Assembly: GCA_964440805.1 (NCBI GenBank)
Contig: CAYTTR010000020.1
Span: 1 to 48,255, forward strand
Source: CAYTTR01 sp964440805
GTDB taxonomy: Bacteria > Acidobacteriota > Aminicenantia > Aminicenantales > Aminicenantaceae
Direction: 5' to 3'
Length of the DNA stretch: 48,255 nt
Positions 32,637-40,840 of the stretch are shown piece after piece; positions within the stretch are counted from its first letter, which is position 1, and each line of letters starts with the position of its first letter. The notes under the pieces are model-generated. The model saw nothing but the letters and a program-made list of their open reading frames with translations. It had not been told where the DNA came from and did not search any database. The position numbers and the translations under genes are program-made.

Positions 32637-34130
32637 TTATGAAGGTCTGTTTAACATTTTCTTTTTAAATACTTCCGCCTCTATCCGGGGAAACATTTCC
32701 ATCAGCCGCCCGGTTGTTTTCGTATCTAGGGCAAGGTCGGGTTCCTGTTCGAGGATCTCTTTCACTTGCGCATGGGCCGCTTCCGCCGTGGATTTTCTTC
32801 CGGATTTTTCCCAGGCATCTCTGGTCTCCCTGCTGCTCAAAACCGGAAAATAATGCTCTTTTTGCATAAACCTACGCGTATGGCGCTCTGAAATGAAATT
32901 TCCTCCGGGACCGGCTCTTCGAATAGCATCGAAAGCAAGGGTGTCCTCGTTGACTTCGATACCACGTAAAGCCCTAAGGGCCATTCCCAGAATCTCATTG
33001 TCAATAACCAGTTTTTCTTTACTGACCGTCATCGCGAATTCCATGAGCCCCGCCGCGTCATGAATAAAATCCCCGCCGGCTAAAGCGACCAAAAGGTTGT
33101 TCACCGCTGATTCATAGCCCGTCTGGGCATCCAACGTCTTGGAGTCGCTGATCCCCGCCGTCGAATAGTAAGGAAAACCGTAGAAGCGGGCCAACTGGGC
33201 GGTGGCGGCGTTAATCAGTCCGCTTTCCACCGCGCCCCCAAGGTAACTCATATCCTGAAAATTAATGGAAGTGGCCACGCTTCCGTAGATAACAGGAGCT
33301 CCCGCATTCGCCAATTGGGTCAGTATAATGTTGATCAACCCGTCACAGTTCTGGATGACAAGAGTACCGGCCAGCGTAGCCGGAGCGGTCGCTCCGCAGA
33401 GAGGTTCCACCGGTACGGCCGTGGGAATAGACTGCCGGGCGAGGTGAATCATGAAGGCTCCGTACTTTTTATCCAGCCGCAGAGGGCTGATGCCGCAGGC
33501 GATGACCGAGACAATGGGTTTCTCCCGCAGGGAATCGGCGCCGCCGGCCACTTCCTCAGCCATCTTAATGACATCTTTGATACCCTTTAGAGTATAAACT
33601 CCTCCCATGATATGTTTTGAGGTAAAACACAAACCGGCGAAAAACCTGTTGATGTCCACATCCTTAACGGAAAGCTCATTGGGATAGGTGGGCAAAAGCA
33701 TGATATGAATATTTTTCAATTTATCGACGATTCTTACGACCTCTATAAGGTCATGAAGATTTGATGGGCGCCGCTCCCCGGACTCATAGTCAAGAACATT
33801 CAAGGCTGTTCCTCCGGTTCCGAAATAAACATTCCCGTCTCCCAATACAATGGGATCCCCGTCATCCCGGGGGAAAAGGGATATCTTAGATGGGACGCCG
33901 GCGATCAACTCTTTGACCAAATTTTCTTTTATCCGGACGATCCTCGTGTCGGCATCGACAAAAGCTCCCGCGTTTTTAAAAAGCTCAAAAGCCTCTTCCT
34001 GTTTAACCTCAAATCCTACTTCTTCCAGCACCCGCATACTGGTCTCATGAATTTCTTGAAGACCTTTATCATTCAAGGGTTTATAGGGAAATCCGTTTCC
34101 CCGGGATAATTTGTTGTCTCGCTGGTTCAT
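32637..34130 (-). CDS. MttB-superfamily corrinoid methyltransferase, paralog 3 (non-pyrrolysine)
   Basis: The protein has 497 residues from ATG 34130; an in-frame TTG at 34145 is possible but overlaps the upstream gene. It is a COG5598 member with LQEIHETSMRVLEEVGFEV, VYFGTGGTALNVLDYESGER, PVEPLCGATAPATLAGTLV, YYSTAGISDSKTLDAQTGYE and AGGDFIHDAAGLMEFAMTVS. No TAG codon occurs in the frame. By eye it resembles the glycine-betaine-type (MtgB-like) group more than paralogs 1 and 2 do, but I cannot fix the substrate. It has no own adjacent corrinoid gene and could share one of the two downstream. It follows the activation-domain gene closely, so it is early in the operon. Confidence 0.93.
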   Translation of the reverse strand: MNQRDNKLSRGNGFPYKPLNDKGLQEIHETSMRVLEEVGFEVKQEEAFELFKNAGAFVDADTRIVRIKENLVKELIAGVPSKISLFPRDDGDPIVLGDGNVYFGTGGTALNVLDYESGERRPSNLHDLIEVVRIVDKLKNIHIMLLPTYPNELSVKDVDINRFFAGLCFTSKHIMGGVYTLKGIKDVIKMAEEVAGGADSLREKPIVSVIACGISPLRLDKKYGAFMIHLARQSIPTAVPVEPLCGATAPATLAGTLVIQNCDGLINIILTQLANAGAPVIYGSVATSINFQDMSYLGGAVESGLINAATAQLARFYGFPYYSTAGISDSKTLDAQTGYESAVNNLLVALAGGDFIHDAAGLMEFAMTVSKEKLVIDNEILGMALRALRGIEVNEDTLAFDAIRRAGPGGNFISERHTRRFMQKEHYFPVLSSRETRDAWEKSGRKSTAEAAHAQVKEILEQEPDLALDTKTTGRLMEMFPRIEAEVFKKKMLNRPS

Positions 34131-34141
34131 AGAATCACCAT

Positions 34142-34819
34142 TCAATGCCTTCTGTAAATACAGTTTGTATTTTTACATTCCCAACAGGCGTTCCCCCCGT
34201 GTTTCAAAGAATCCGCGTCACAGATACCCATCAAACCTGAAATGGATTTTCTCGGATCCATTAAATAATTATCCGAGATGGATACGCCGATTTGCTCGTT
34301 GGGAAGAATTTTAAAGATCTTTTTTTGCTCTGAGAGAGGCCAATCGCAGTATCCCGGACTGTAGCGGAGAGTCATCATCTCTTCTTCGTCGAGTTTATCC
34401 TTTAGGTATTTCTGAAGATAAGCGGCCATGGATTCCGCGGCCACGGAAGCGGCGGCATCCAGAACATAACCATAGTGTGACCGTTTTTTCATGGTCTTTT
34501 GGATAAGCTTGTCGACATTATTCCCGAGAGTGACTAAAAAAACAGCGGCTTTATAGCAAGGTGTAAAAATTTTTCTCAATTTTTCGCTCTCGAGGGGCTG
34601 TCCGGAGACTAAAAGTGCTCCGTTTTCCCTCTCCACCCTTGAAATCCGGAATAAAGCTTTCGGCTCAGCAATCCGGCGGATTTCGTTATTGGCCTTTTTC
34701 ATCAATTTTTCCATTCTCTGCGAAATCTCTCCAGCTTTTTGACCTCTCATTCGAGAAAGCAGGCGGTTTTCTTTAATGGAAAGGGGTACCGAGCTGATTT
34801 TGTGGCATTCCATAGTCAT
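34142..34819 (-). CDS. Vitamin-B12-dependent methionine synthase activation-domain protein (putative corrinoid reactivase)
   Basis: The protein has about 225 residues from ATG 34819 or ATG 34813; the longer frame back to 34894 begins with TTG inside the marR gene. The C-terminal half matches the MetH activation domain: MTLRYSPGYCDWPLSEQKKI, then IGVSISDNYLMDPRKSISGL. It ends with a Cys cluster (CWECKNTNCIYRR). In MetH this domain binds S-adenosylmethionine and supports reductive remethylation of oxidised cobalamin. As a stand-alone protein at the head of a methyltransferase operon it may return Co(II) corrinoid proteins to the active state, replacing the RamA-type activator, which is absent here. 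The motif is seen directly; the role is inferred. Confidence 0.82.
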   Translation of the reverse strand: MTMECHKISSVPLSIKENRLLSRMRGQKAGEISQRMEKLMKKANNEIRRIAEPKALFRISRVERENGALLVSGQPLESEKLRKIFTPCYKAAVFLVTLGNNVDKLIQKTMKKRSHYGYVLDAAASVAAESMAAYLQKYLKDKLDEEEMMTLRYSPGYCDWPLSEQKKIFKILPNEQIGVSISDNYLMDPRKSISGLMGICDADSLKHGGNACWECKNTNCIYRRH

Positions 34820-34844
34820 AACCTCATCTTCATGATATTCAACC

Positions 34845-35327
34845 TTATGAAAGTTGATCCGGAGAAACAGAAATGATTTCTTCCTCACCGACAATTTTGA
34901 TGATTTTGTCGAGTGAAGAATAAATCACGGAAATTTCCTCTTCGGATAAATCTTTAAGACCTCTAATCATTCTATCTTCCACCAAATCCGGAAGGTTTTT
35001 GCCGAATGTGACGCCTTCTTCCGTTGGAACGATATACATTTTCCGCCGGTCTCCTTCTTTCGGTTTCCGTCTGACCAGGCCTTTAGCTTCCAGCCTGTCG
35101 ACGATTCCCGTGATGTTGGAAGGAGTCACTTTAAGGGAGCGGCTGACGTCAACCGCGGATAAAGGCTCTTCCGAGCCGTAATTCAACAGCAACTTCAACA
35201 CCAGGCTTTGGGGACCCGTAACGCCGTATTTTCGTTTCATTTCTCTCGAGCTGTGGAAGATCAGGCTCGCTATTTGTCGAAGCGACCAAACAATATTTTT
35301 GACCTTTCTTTCAAACTCGTTGTCCAT
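34845..35327 (-). CDS. MarR-family transcriptional regulator
   Basis: The 160-residue protein has the winged-helix layout of MarR regulators: ligand-side helix 1 (FERKVKNIVWSLRQIASLIF), helix-turn-helix LSAVDVSRSLKVTPSNITGI, VDRLEAKGLVRR, and the wing KEGDRRKMYIVPTEEG. It is the first gene of the minus-strand island and likely represses itself and the methyltransferase operon until a ligand, plausibly a quaternary amine or CoA thioester, is present. A palindrome of MarR-operator type lies 27 bases upstream of its start, and a sigma-70-like promoter lies further up. Its 3' end is followed 25 bases later by the activation-domain gene. Confidence 0.93.
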   Translation of the reverse strand: MDNEFERKVKNIVWSLRQIASLIFHSSREMKRKYGVTGPQSLVLKLLLNYGSEEPLSAVDVSRSLKVTPSNITGIVDRLEAKGLVRRKPKEGDRRKMYIVPTEEGVTFGKNLPDLVEDRMIRGLKDLSEEEISVIYSSLDKIIKIVGEEEIISVSPDQLS

Positions 35328-35353
35328 TTTATTTCCTTTATAAAGCCCTCTAC

Positions 35354-35380
35354 TTAAAGCTTACAATATTTAAGCTTTAA
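35354..35380. promoter_or_regulatory. Perfect inverted repeat upstream of marR (candidate operator)
   Basis: TTAAAGCTTA (35354-35363) and TAAGCTTTAA (35371-35380) are perfect inverted halves with a 7-base spacer. The 27-bp site lies between the predicted transcription start and the marR ATG, as for autorepressed MarR operators. A further half-like GGCTTAAAG occurs at 35388-35396. The pattern is seen directly; binding is inferred. Confidence 0.6.
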
Positions 35381-35451
35381 ATGTCAAGGCTTAAAGATAT
35401 CCTCCTCGTGACATTTTTTGGTTTTCTTTGCCTGAATTAACAGATGTTGAA

Positions 35452-35480
35452 AGCATATATATTCCCGTTTAAAATGTCAA
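35452..35480 (-). promoter_or_regulatory. Sigma-70-like promoter of the methyltransferase island
   Basis: Reading the minus strand, TTGACA (35480-35475) and TATGCT (35457-35452) are spaced by 17 bases. Transcription would start near 35445, giving a leader of about 118 bases that contains the palindrome at 35354-35380. This is the best promoter match upstream of the 14-gene minus-strand series. Confidence 0.55.
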
Positions 35481-35512
35481 GTGATAAAATATATAAATTT
35501 TGATAATTTATA

Positions 35513-35542
35513 TTCATATATTTTATAACTTAAATATATGAA
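35513..35542. promoter_or_regulatory. Second inverted repeat upstream of the island promoter
   Basis: TTCATATAT (35513-35521) and ATATATGAA (35534-35542) are perfect inverted halves separated by 12 bases, within a very AT-rich stretch about 33 bases upstream of the promoter -35 box. It could be an activator or second repressor site, or just a property of AT-rich DNA. Confidence 0.35.
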
Positions 35543-35689
35543 TTAAAACCTTTTAGCCTTGACGATACTTCCTAAAAATCGAAAATGTAAAAGGCCGGTT
35601 TAACCTTTTTGAACATTTCTGAGGGGAGTCTCGAAGAGGTCTAGAAGCATGTCTGAGCACACGAAAATCTTTCATTTAGTGTCGGGGAA

Positions 35690-35800
35690 GCGTCCCTCCT
35701 TTTCTCCGACAGCGGCTCGGAATAAATATAAATAATACCCAGGGCGCCTTGCTCTTTGGCTGTCTTCATTCTGGTGCGGAAATTCCCCAACCGGCAAAAA
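35690..35800 (-). pseudogene. Possible remnant of a PA-domain peptidase
   Basis: The gene-free stretch from 35328 to 35953 is mostly regulatory or degraded. On the minus strand a fragment reads NFRTRMKTAKEQGALGIIYI followed by YSEPLS. This has the K..A...GA.GII pattern of protease-associated (PA) domains found in M28/S8-type secreted peptidases. Flanking frames contain stops and no start. The match is short, so this is a tentative remnant. Confidence 0.35.
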
Positions 35801-35953
35801 CCGCCTCAACCCGGACATTATGGCCGATATTTCCAGTCTGGCTTTCTTGGCAGCCTATTTCATCGCAGACCGCTGATTACCGAAGCTGAGCTAAAAACAT
35901 ATCTTTGGTGGACAAACAAACAGTAGGCCTTCTAATGGGTGTCCCCAATTTTA

Positions 35954-37237
35954 TTAGAGAACTATTTTCTTTTTTCTCCAGGAAAGCTTCATGGTCAGCA
36001 CCCGGTCTGTGGAGAATATTCTGGCTGCAATCATAACCATAACAATGAAAAAGGCTGCCATATAAAGAATTCCGTAGAGAATCATGGAATAGTTTTCAAG
36101 GATAATGTTCTGAGTTGCCAGGAAGGGGTGGGAAAAAGGAATGAGCAGAACCAGAATTTTTACCGGCAATGAGAGAGATTGTACATCGGAGAAGAAAGAT
36201 ATGAAATAAGGAATAAGAACCAGGAAAATCATGGGCATTATCAAGCTTTGAGCACTCCTGAAATCTTCAGCCAGGACACCTAGGATTGTAGCCATGGCCA
36301 GGGCGCAAAGAATGGCCAGAAAAAGTGAAAAGCCCAGAATCACAAACCCCTTGGCATTGAGAGCCAATCCAAGCTCCTGGATGACTTGAGTGATTTCGCC
36401 TGAGGCGGATATGTCTCCTGTGAATCCTTTAAGATAAAAACCAAAACCAATCATATAGATAACGGCTGAAATCAACCCGATAAGACCGGCAGCCAGCATT
36501 TTGGCCGTAACAATGGATGTCCTGGGAATGGGAACGGTCAGGAGTGTTTCTAAGGTTTTATTCTGCTTTTCCATGGCAATGGCTGAGATGACCATCTGAG
36601 AAGAGTAGATAATTATCATCATCAAGATAATGGGGATGAAAATCGACTGTGAATAGACAAAACCGGCAATAGCAGATGCCTGGCCTTCAGCTATTTTATC
36701 TTTAACGATTACAAAATCCTTGCTCTTTATCGGTTTTTTTAAATTCTCGGGATTTATATCCGGGACTTTTTGTTTGAGATAATTACTGGAAAGATATTCA
36801 TTAATGGCTCCAATGACGCTGTTTAACACAGCCGCAGTCCTGGTGCTGCTGAGGGAAAAACTTCTCATGAAGGTGAAGGTTTCAATCTCCTTCAGCTCAA
36901 AACGCTCCACCGATTCTCCAAAATCTTCAGGAATGACCAGCAGGAAATTCGTCTCCCCTCCCTTCATCGACTGAACAGCTTCCTCTTTATCCTGCTCCTT
37001 AACCGGTATTATTTCATAATTAAGAGATTGCAGATTATTGAGGAGAGCAGTGGACAAAGATGACCGGTCAAGGTCGAGTACGGAAATTTTTTGACCGGCT
37101 TCTGCCCGCTTCATTTCGCTTTTTGCCAGTTGACCTATGAAGTAGAAAAGGAGAAGGGTAAAAAGAAGTGAAACGACGAGCTGCATAGTTATCAATTCCC
37201 TTATTTCTTTTACAAGAAGGTTAGTGAATTTTTTCAT
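35954..37237 (-). CDS. ABC-2 type transporter permease (NatB-like)
   Basis: The 427-residue membrane protein has an N-terminal membrane helix (about 15-35), a large extracytoplasmic domain (about 40-175), then five or six helices to the C-terminus. The segment NKTLETLLTVPIPRTSIVTA, between membrane helices, is the conserved cytoplasmic motif of ABC-2 exporters of the NatB/ABC2_membrane_3 group. NatAB exports sodium in Bacillus, but many relatives have other or unknown cargo. Its ATG (37237) shares a base with the ATPase stop (TAATG), so stoichiometric expression is expected. It is AT-richer than the methyltransferase island upstream. Confidence 0.9.
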   Translation of the reverse strand: MKKFTNLLVKEIRELITMQLVVSLLFTLLLFYFIGQLAKSEMKRAEAGQKISVLDLDRSSLSTALLNNLQSLNYEIIPVKEQDKEEAVQSMKGGETNFLLVIPEDFGESVERFELKEIETFTFMRSFSLSSTRTAAVLNSVIGAINEYLSSNYLKQKVPDINPENLKKPIKSKDFVIVKDKIAEGQASAIAGFVYSQSIFIPIILMMIIIYSSQMVISAIAMEKQNKTLETLLTVPIPRTSIVTAKMLAAGLIGLISAVIYMIGFGFYLKGFTGDISASGEITQVIQELGLALNAKGFVILGFSLFLAILCALAMATILGVLAEDFRSAQSLIMPMIFLVLIPYFISFFSDVQSLSLPVKILVLLIPFSHPFLATQNIILENYSMILYGILYMAAFFIVMVMIAARIFSTDRVLTMKLSWRKKKIVL

Positions 37238-37956
37238 TAGACCGCACTCCTAAAAACAACCTCCAGGTTTGGGGCCTCGTATTTGCTTTTTAATTCCACG
37301 GGAGTTCCTGAATCCAGGATATTTCCCTGGTCGATCAAGGCAACCCGGTCGGAGAGGAATTCAATCTCAAGCATATTATGAGAGGAAAGGAGGACAGAGA
37401 GGCCTTCCTTGGTGGACTTTTTGATGATTTCCCGGACTTCAAGAGAGTTGATGACATCAAGACCCGAAGTCGGCTCATCCAGGATAGCCAAAGTAGGGCG
37501 AGTCATAAGAGCTCTTGCCAGCAGCAGTTTCCGGATCATGCCTTTGCTGTAAGTGCCCACTTTCTCACTCAAGCGGTTTCCCAGCCCGGCAATATCCATA
37601 GCTCTTTTCATAAACGTTTCCGCTTCGCTAAGTGAGGAAGCATAAAAATTGGCCATGAACCTGAGATAATCTTTTCCCTTGAGGTTGCGGTAGGCCCCGG
37701 CTTCCTCAGGTAGATAACTTATTTTTTCCCGAAACTTTTCCGGGTTTTTTCTTACATCGTAACCCATGAAGGTCACTTTGCCGTCTGAGGGTGCAAGAAG
37801 AGTAGCCACAATTCTGAGAGCTGTGGTTTTTCCGGCACCGTTTGGTCCAATGAGAGCAAATATTTCACCTTCCTGGACTGAAAAATCAATGCCCTTGAGG
37901 GCCTCGAAGTTTCCGTAAAACTTTTTCAATCCTTCAACTTCAAGCACAGAACCCAT
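37237..37956 (-). CDS. ABC transporter ATP-binding protein (NatA-like)
   Basis: The 239-residue ATPase has Walker A GPNGAGKTT (37-45), a Q-loop in ISYLPEEAGAY, the modified signature YSKGMIRKL, Walker B TLAILDEPTSGLD and the H-loop SSHNM. This fits the ABC-2 exporter ATPases (NatA/CcmA-like). It forms an exporter with the overlapping permease gene downstream. Cargo is not evident. The gene is not obviously tied to the suf/ergothioneine-type operon, which ends further from it on the same strand and is separated by 144 bases. Confidence 0.93.
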   Translation of the reverse strand: MGSVLEVEGLKKFYGNFEALKGIDFSVQEGEIFALIGPNGAGKTTALRIVATLLAPSDGKVTFMGYDVRKNPEKFREKISYLPEEAGAYRNLKGKDYLRFMANFYASSLSEAETFMKRAMDIAGLGNRLSEKVGTYSKGMIRKLLLARALMTRPTLAILDEPTSGLDVINSLEVREIIKKSTKEGLSVLLSSHNMLEIEFLSDRVALIDQGNILDSGTPVELKSKYEAPNLEVVFRSAV

Positions 37957-38099
37957 CCAGACCTCCTTACATACTGTTTAATATCCCAATTATACGAAAA
38001 AATTCAATAAAAGTTTGAAATTTATTAACATAAACTATTCATAAAATGGGAAGAGAAGATCAGGCAAATAGATTATCCAATTTCCTATTCTCCCCCCAC

Positions 38100-38519
38100 T
38101 CACCCGGAAACAAATTTAGAGGCATGCAACTTTAATTGTTTCACAATTAAGGCCAATCCATGGGCCCTGCTCGGTGAAAGATTTGTGCTCAACCCTACCC
38201 GTTCCATGAAATAAAGGTCAGCCTGAGCTATGTCTTGCGGAGGCTGCTTATTAAGCACACGCAGCAGCAACGCCAGCATCCCTTTGGTGATTAAGGAATC
38301 ACTGTCCGCTGAGAAAAAAACTTTATTATCTTTCAATTTTGCGGTAATCCAGACATTTGACTGGCATCCAGCTAAAGCATTCTCTTCTGTTTTAAATTTT
38401 TCATCCAGCGGGTTAAAACTTCTTCCCAGTTCAATCAAATATTCATATTTATCCATCCAGTCATCCAACTTAGACATCTCTTCGATGATTTTATTCTGAA
38501 TGTCATCAATCTTCATCAT
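38100..38519 (-). CDS. sufE: SufE-family cysteine desulfuration protein
   Basis: The 139-residue cytosolic protein matches SufE with the sulfur-accepting Cys52 in AGCQSNVWI, equivalent to Cys51 of E. coli SufE, and KGMLALLLRVLNKQPPQDIA downstream. SufE takes persulfide sulfur from SufS and hands it to a scaffold or other acceptor. It follows the sufS gene by 54 bases, at the end of a four-gene operon with a rhodanese and an EgtD-type enzyme. No sufB, sufC or sufD is present, so the acceptor here may be the rhodanese protein and not an Fe-S scaffold. Confidence 0.93.
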   Translation of the reverse strand: MMKIDDIQNKIIEEMSKLDDWMDKYEYLIELGRSFNPLDEKFKTEENALAGCQSNVWITAKLKDNKVFFSADSDSLITKGMLALLLRVLNKQPPQDIAQADLYFMERVGLSTNLSPSRAHGLALIVKQLKLHASKFVSG

Positions 38520-38573
38520 AATGCTTCTTCTAATAGTATTTATACTATTTTTTAAGCCCGGACTGTCAGTCGA

Positions 38574-39797
38574 TTAAGAGCCTATCATTAATCGGACCTT
38601 CTGAATGCCATCAACTAATCTGTCTATTTCCTCTTTGGTGTTATATAAAGCAAAACTGGCGCGTATCATTCCCGATACTCCATAGTGCTTCATTAAGGGT
38701 TCTGCACAGAGCATCCCGGTACGAATGGCAATCCCCATTTTATCCAATATAACACCGGCATCATAGGGGTGAATATGATCCAGGTTAAATGATACAGCAG
38801 CACATCTTTTGATCTTTTTTCCATATATTGTGACTTTACTAAGAGAACCTATTTTTTTGGTGGCGTAATCTATTAATTCCTTTTCATGGAAAGAAATCTT
38901 TTCCCATCCAATTCTATTTAAATAGTCAATTGCCACTGCCAGGCTAACAGCAGCTACAATGTTTCCTGTACCTGCTTCAAATTTCAAGGGCAGGTCGGCA
39001 TAAGTAGTTTTTTCAAAACTAACACTGGCAATCATGCCTCCTCCACTCTGATAAGGAGGCATTGCTTCCAACCATTTCTCTTTACCATAAAGCACACCAA
39101 TTCCTGTATCTGCATATATTTTGTGCCCGGAAAAAGCAAAAAAATCACAATCAAGTTCCTGAACATCAACCGGAATGTGCTGGATAGCCTGCGCTCCGTC
39201 TACCAATACCGGAACATTCTGCGCCTTCGCTATCTGGATAATTTTTTTGATGTTATTAACAACTCCCAAAACATTGGAAACATAAGTGAGAGAGATAAGC
39301 TTTGTCCTCTTGGTTATAAGATTGTTTAATTTATCAGTAAGTAAAATCCCATCATCATTAAAGGGGATAACTTTGAGCCGGGCCTTCTTTCGTTCACAAA
39401 GAAGCTGCCAGGGAACAATGTTGGAATGATGTTCCATTTCAGAGATAATAATCTCATCTCCTTTCTCTATAAATTCTCTGCCGAATGAATCCGCTACCAG
39501 GTTTATTGATTCAGTTGTTCCCCGGGTAAAAATTATCTCACTGGTTCTTCTGGCATTAATAAATTTTTTTACAACCTCTCTTGCATCTTCATAAGCAGCA
39601 CTCGCCTCTTCACTCAAGCTATGGACTCCTCGGTGAATATTGCTGTAGGTTTGGGTATAGAACTCTCTTGTTTTCTTCAGAACAACTTTGGGCTTTTGAG
39701 TGGTAGCAGCATTATCCAGATAAACCAGTGGTTTTCCATGGACTTCTTTTTTTAGGATGGGGAAATCACCCCGTATTTTATCTATTATGTCGAGCAT
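38574..39797 (-). CDS. sufS: Group II cysteine desulfurase (SufS)
   Basis: The 407-residue PLP enzyme mobilises sulfur from cysteine as a protein persulfide and alanine. Lys226 in FSGHKIYADTGIGVLYG forms the Schiff base and Cys364 in RTGMLCAEPLM carries the persulfide; both occupy the same positions as in E. coli SufS. Other visible motifs are YLDNAATTQKP, SEMEHHSNIVPWQ and LVDGAQAIQH. Its ATG shares one base with the stop of the EgtD-type gene (TAATG), showing translational coupling. In this operon it probably supplies the sulfur atom used by the triple-rhodanese protein. Confidence 0.96.
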   Translation of the reverse strand: MLDIIDKIRGDFPILKKEVHGKPLVYLDNAATTQKPKVVLKKTREFYTQTYSNIHRGVHSLSEEASAAYEDAREVVKKFINARRTSEIIFTRGTTESINLVADSFGREFIEKGDEIIISEMEHHSNIVPWQLLCERKKARLKVIPFNDDGILLTDKLNNLITKRTKLISLTYVSNVLGVVNNIKKIIQIAKAQNVPVLVDGAQAIQHIPVDVQELDCDFFAFSGHKIYADTGIGVLYGKEKWLEAMPPYQSGGGMIASVSFEKTTYADLPLKFEAGTGNIVAAVSLAVAIDYLNRIGWEKISFHEKELIDYATKKIGSLSKVTIYGKKIKRCAAVSFNLDHIHPYDAGVILDKMGIAIRTGMLCAEPLMKHYGVSGMIRASFALYNTKEEIDRLVDGIQKVRLMIGS

Positions 39798-40810
39798 TAG
39801 GAGTCTTTACTATTCTTATAAAATTGAATCACTGAAAACCACTTATTTTTATCTGTAAATATGTTTTTAATTTTAAGACCTAAAATTGAAGCAAGTTTAT
39901 GAATATATTCGTTCGTAAATTTATAAGAATTTTCGGTGTGAATTGTTTCGTCCTTCTTAATAATAATTTTATCGGTCAAATAGGGAGAGGAAATCTCCAA
40001 ATATTTTTTGGCCTTAAGGTGCATTTCAATCCGAGATTTCTCTTCATTATAAAACGCCACATGTTCAAAATCCATTGGTTTAAAATTTGTGTCTATAAGG
40101 CTATTCACAACATTCAAGATATTTCTATTAAATTTTGCCGTAACTTTTTTGCGGTCGTTATAGGCTTTTTCGATAATATGTTTATTTTTTACCCTGTCAA
40201 CTCCAAGCAACAACATATCACCTGGTTTCATAACTTTGCTTAGATTATCCATGAGCCGATCAGCCTGTTTTAGGGTAAAATTGCCTATGGTACTTCCAAA
40301 AAAGCAGAAAACCCGCTTAGAACCTTCTGGAATGAGTTTAAGCTGCTTGGTGAAATCAGCCACCACTCCTTTAATTTCGAGCCCTGAAAAGTTGTCCAAA
40401 AGAATACTGGCTGATTTTTCGATAGCTGCCCGGCTTACATCAACTGGTATATATCTAATTGATTCTAACTCTTTATCGGGTATTGCCTTAAACAAGATGG
40501 AAATCTTCGAACAATCACCGCTTCCCAGCTCAATAATGTCAACATTTTTTAGTTGTCTTCCGATTTTGAGAGCTACTTTTTCTAATATGGATTTTTCAGT
40601 TCGGGTAAGATAATATTCAGGCAACCGTGTTATTTCTTCAAACAGTTTTGAACCCGCTTCATCATAAAAAAACTTGCTTGAAATATATTTATTAACTGAA
40701 GTAAGGCCGGCAGTTATTTCTCTTCTGAGATTATCTTTCCCCATTTTCCGTAATAAATTAATAACTTTTATCGGTGATTCTGAAGAAGAAACTTGTTCAT
40801 TTAAAACCAT
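39797..40810 (-). CDS. egtD: EgtD-type L-histidine N-alpha-methyltransferase (EanA/EgtD)
   Basis: The 337-residue cytosolic protein matches EgtD, which trimethylates histidine to hercynine with S-adenosylmethionine. Seen are ELGSGDCSKISILF (94 onward, SAM loop), YIPVDVS and FFGSTIGNF. The histidine-binding residues of mycobacterial EgtD (Tyr56, Asn166, Tyr206, Glu282, Ser284) all recur at a constant offset of 11: Tyr67, Asn177, Tyr217, Glu293 and Ser295. This supports genuine histidine specificity. It lies 30 bases after the rhodanese gene and overlaps sufS by one base. No egtB, egtC or egtE is present, which argues for the anaerobic (Ean) ergothioneine route. Confidence 0.93.
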   Translation of the reverse strand: MVLNEQVSSSESPIKVINLLRKMGKDNLRREITAGLTSVNKYISSKFFYDEAGSKLFEEITRLPEYYLTRTEKSILEKVALKIGRQLKNVDIIELGSGDCSKISILFKAIPDKELESIRYIPVDVSRAAIEKSASILLDNFSGLEIKGVVADFTKQLKLIPEGSKRVFCFFGSTIGNFTLKQADRLMDNLSKVMKPGDMLLLGVDRVKNKHIIEKAYNDRKKVTAKFNRNILNVVNSLIDTNFKPMDFEHVAFYNEEKSRIEMHLKAKKYLEISSPYLTDKIIIKKDETIHTENSYKFTNEYIHKLASILGLKIKNIFTDKNKWFSVIQFYKNSKDS

Positions 40811-40840
40811 TTATATATTTACTTCCTTTCCCCTTTAAAT

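Noticed and set aside
25717..34130. Pyrrolysine-containing MttB genes
   Set aside because: All three MttB-type genes are full length without an in-frame TAG, and no pylS/pylBCD genes are seen, so they belong to the non-pyrrolysine group.
34820..34894. Longer N-terminus for the activation-domain protein
   Set aside because: The codon at 34894 is TTG inside the marR gene with no ribosome-binding site; ATG 34819 or 34813 after GATGAGGTT fits better.
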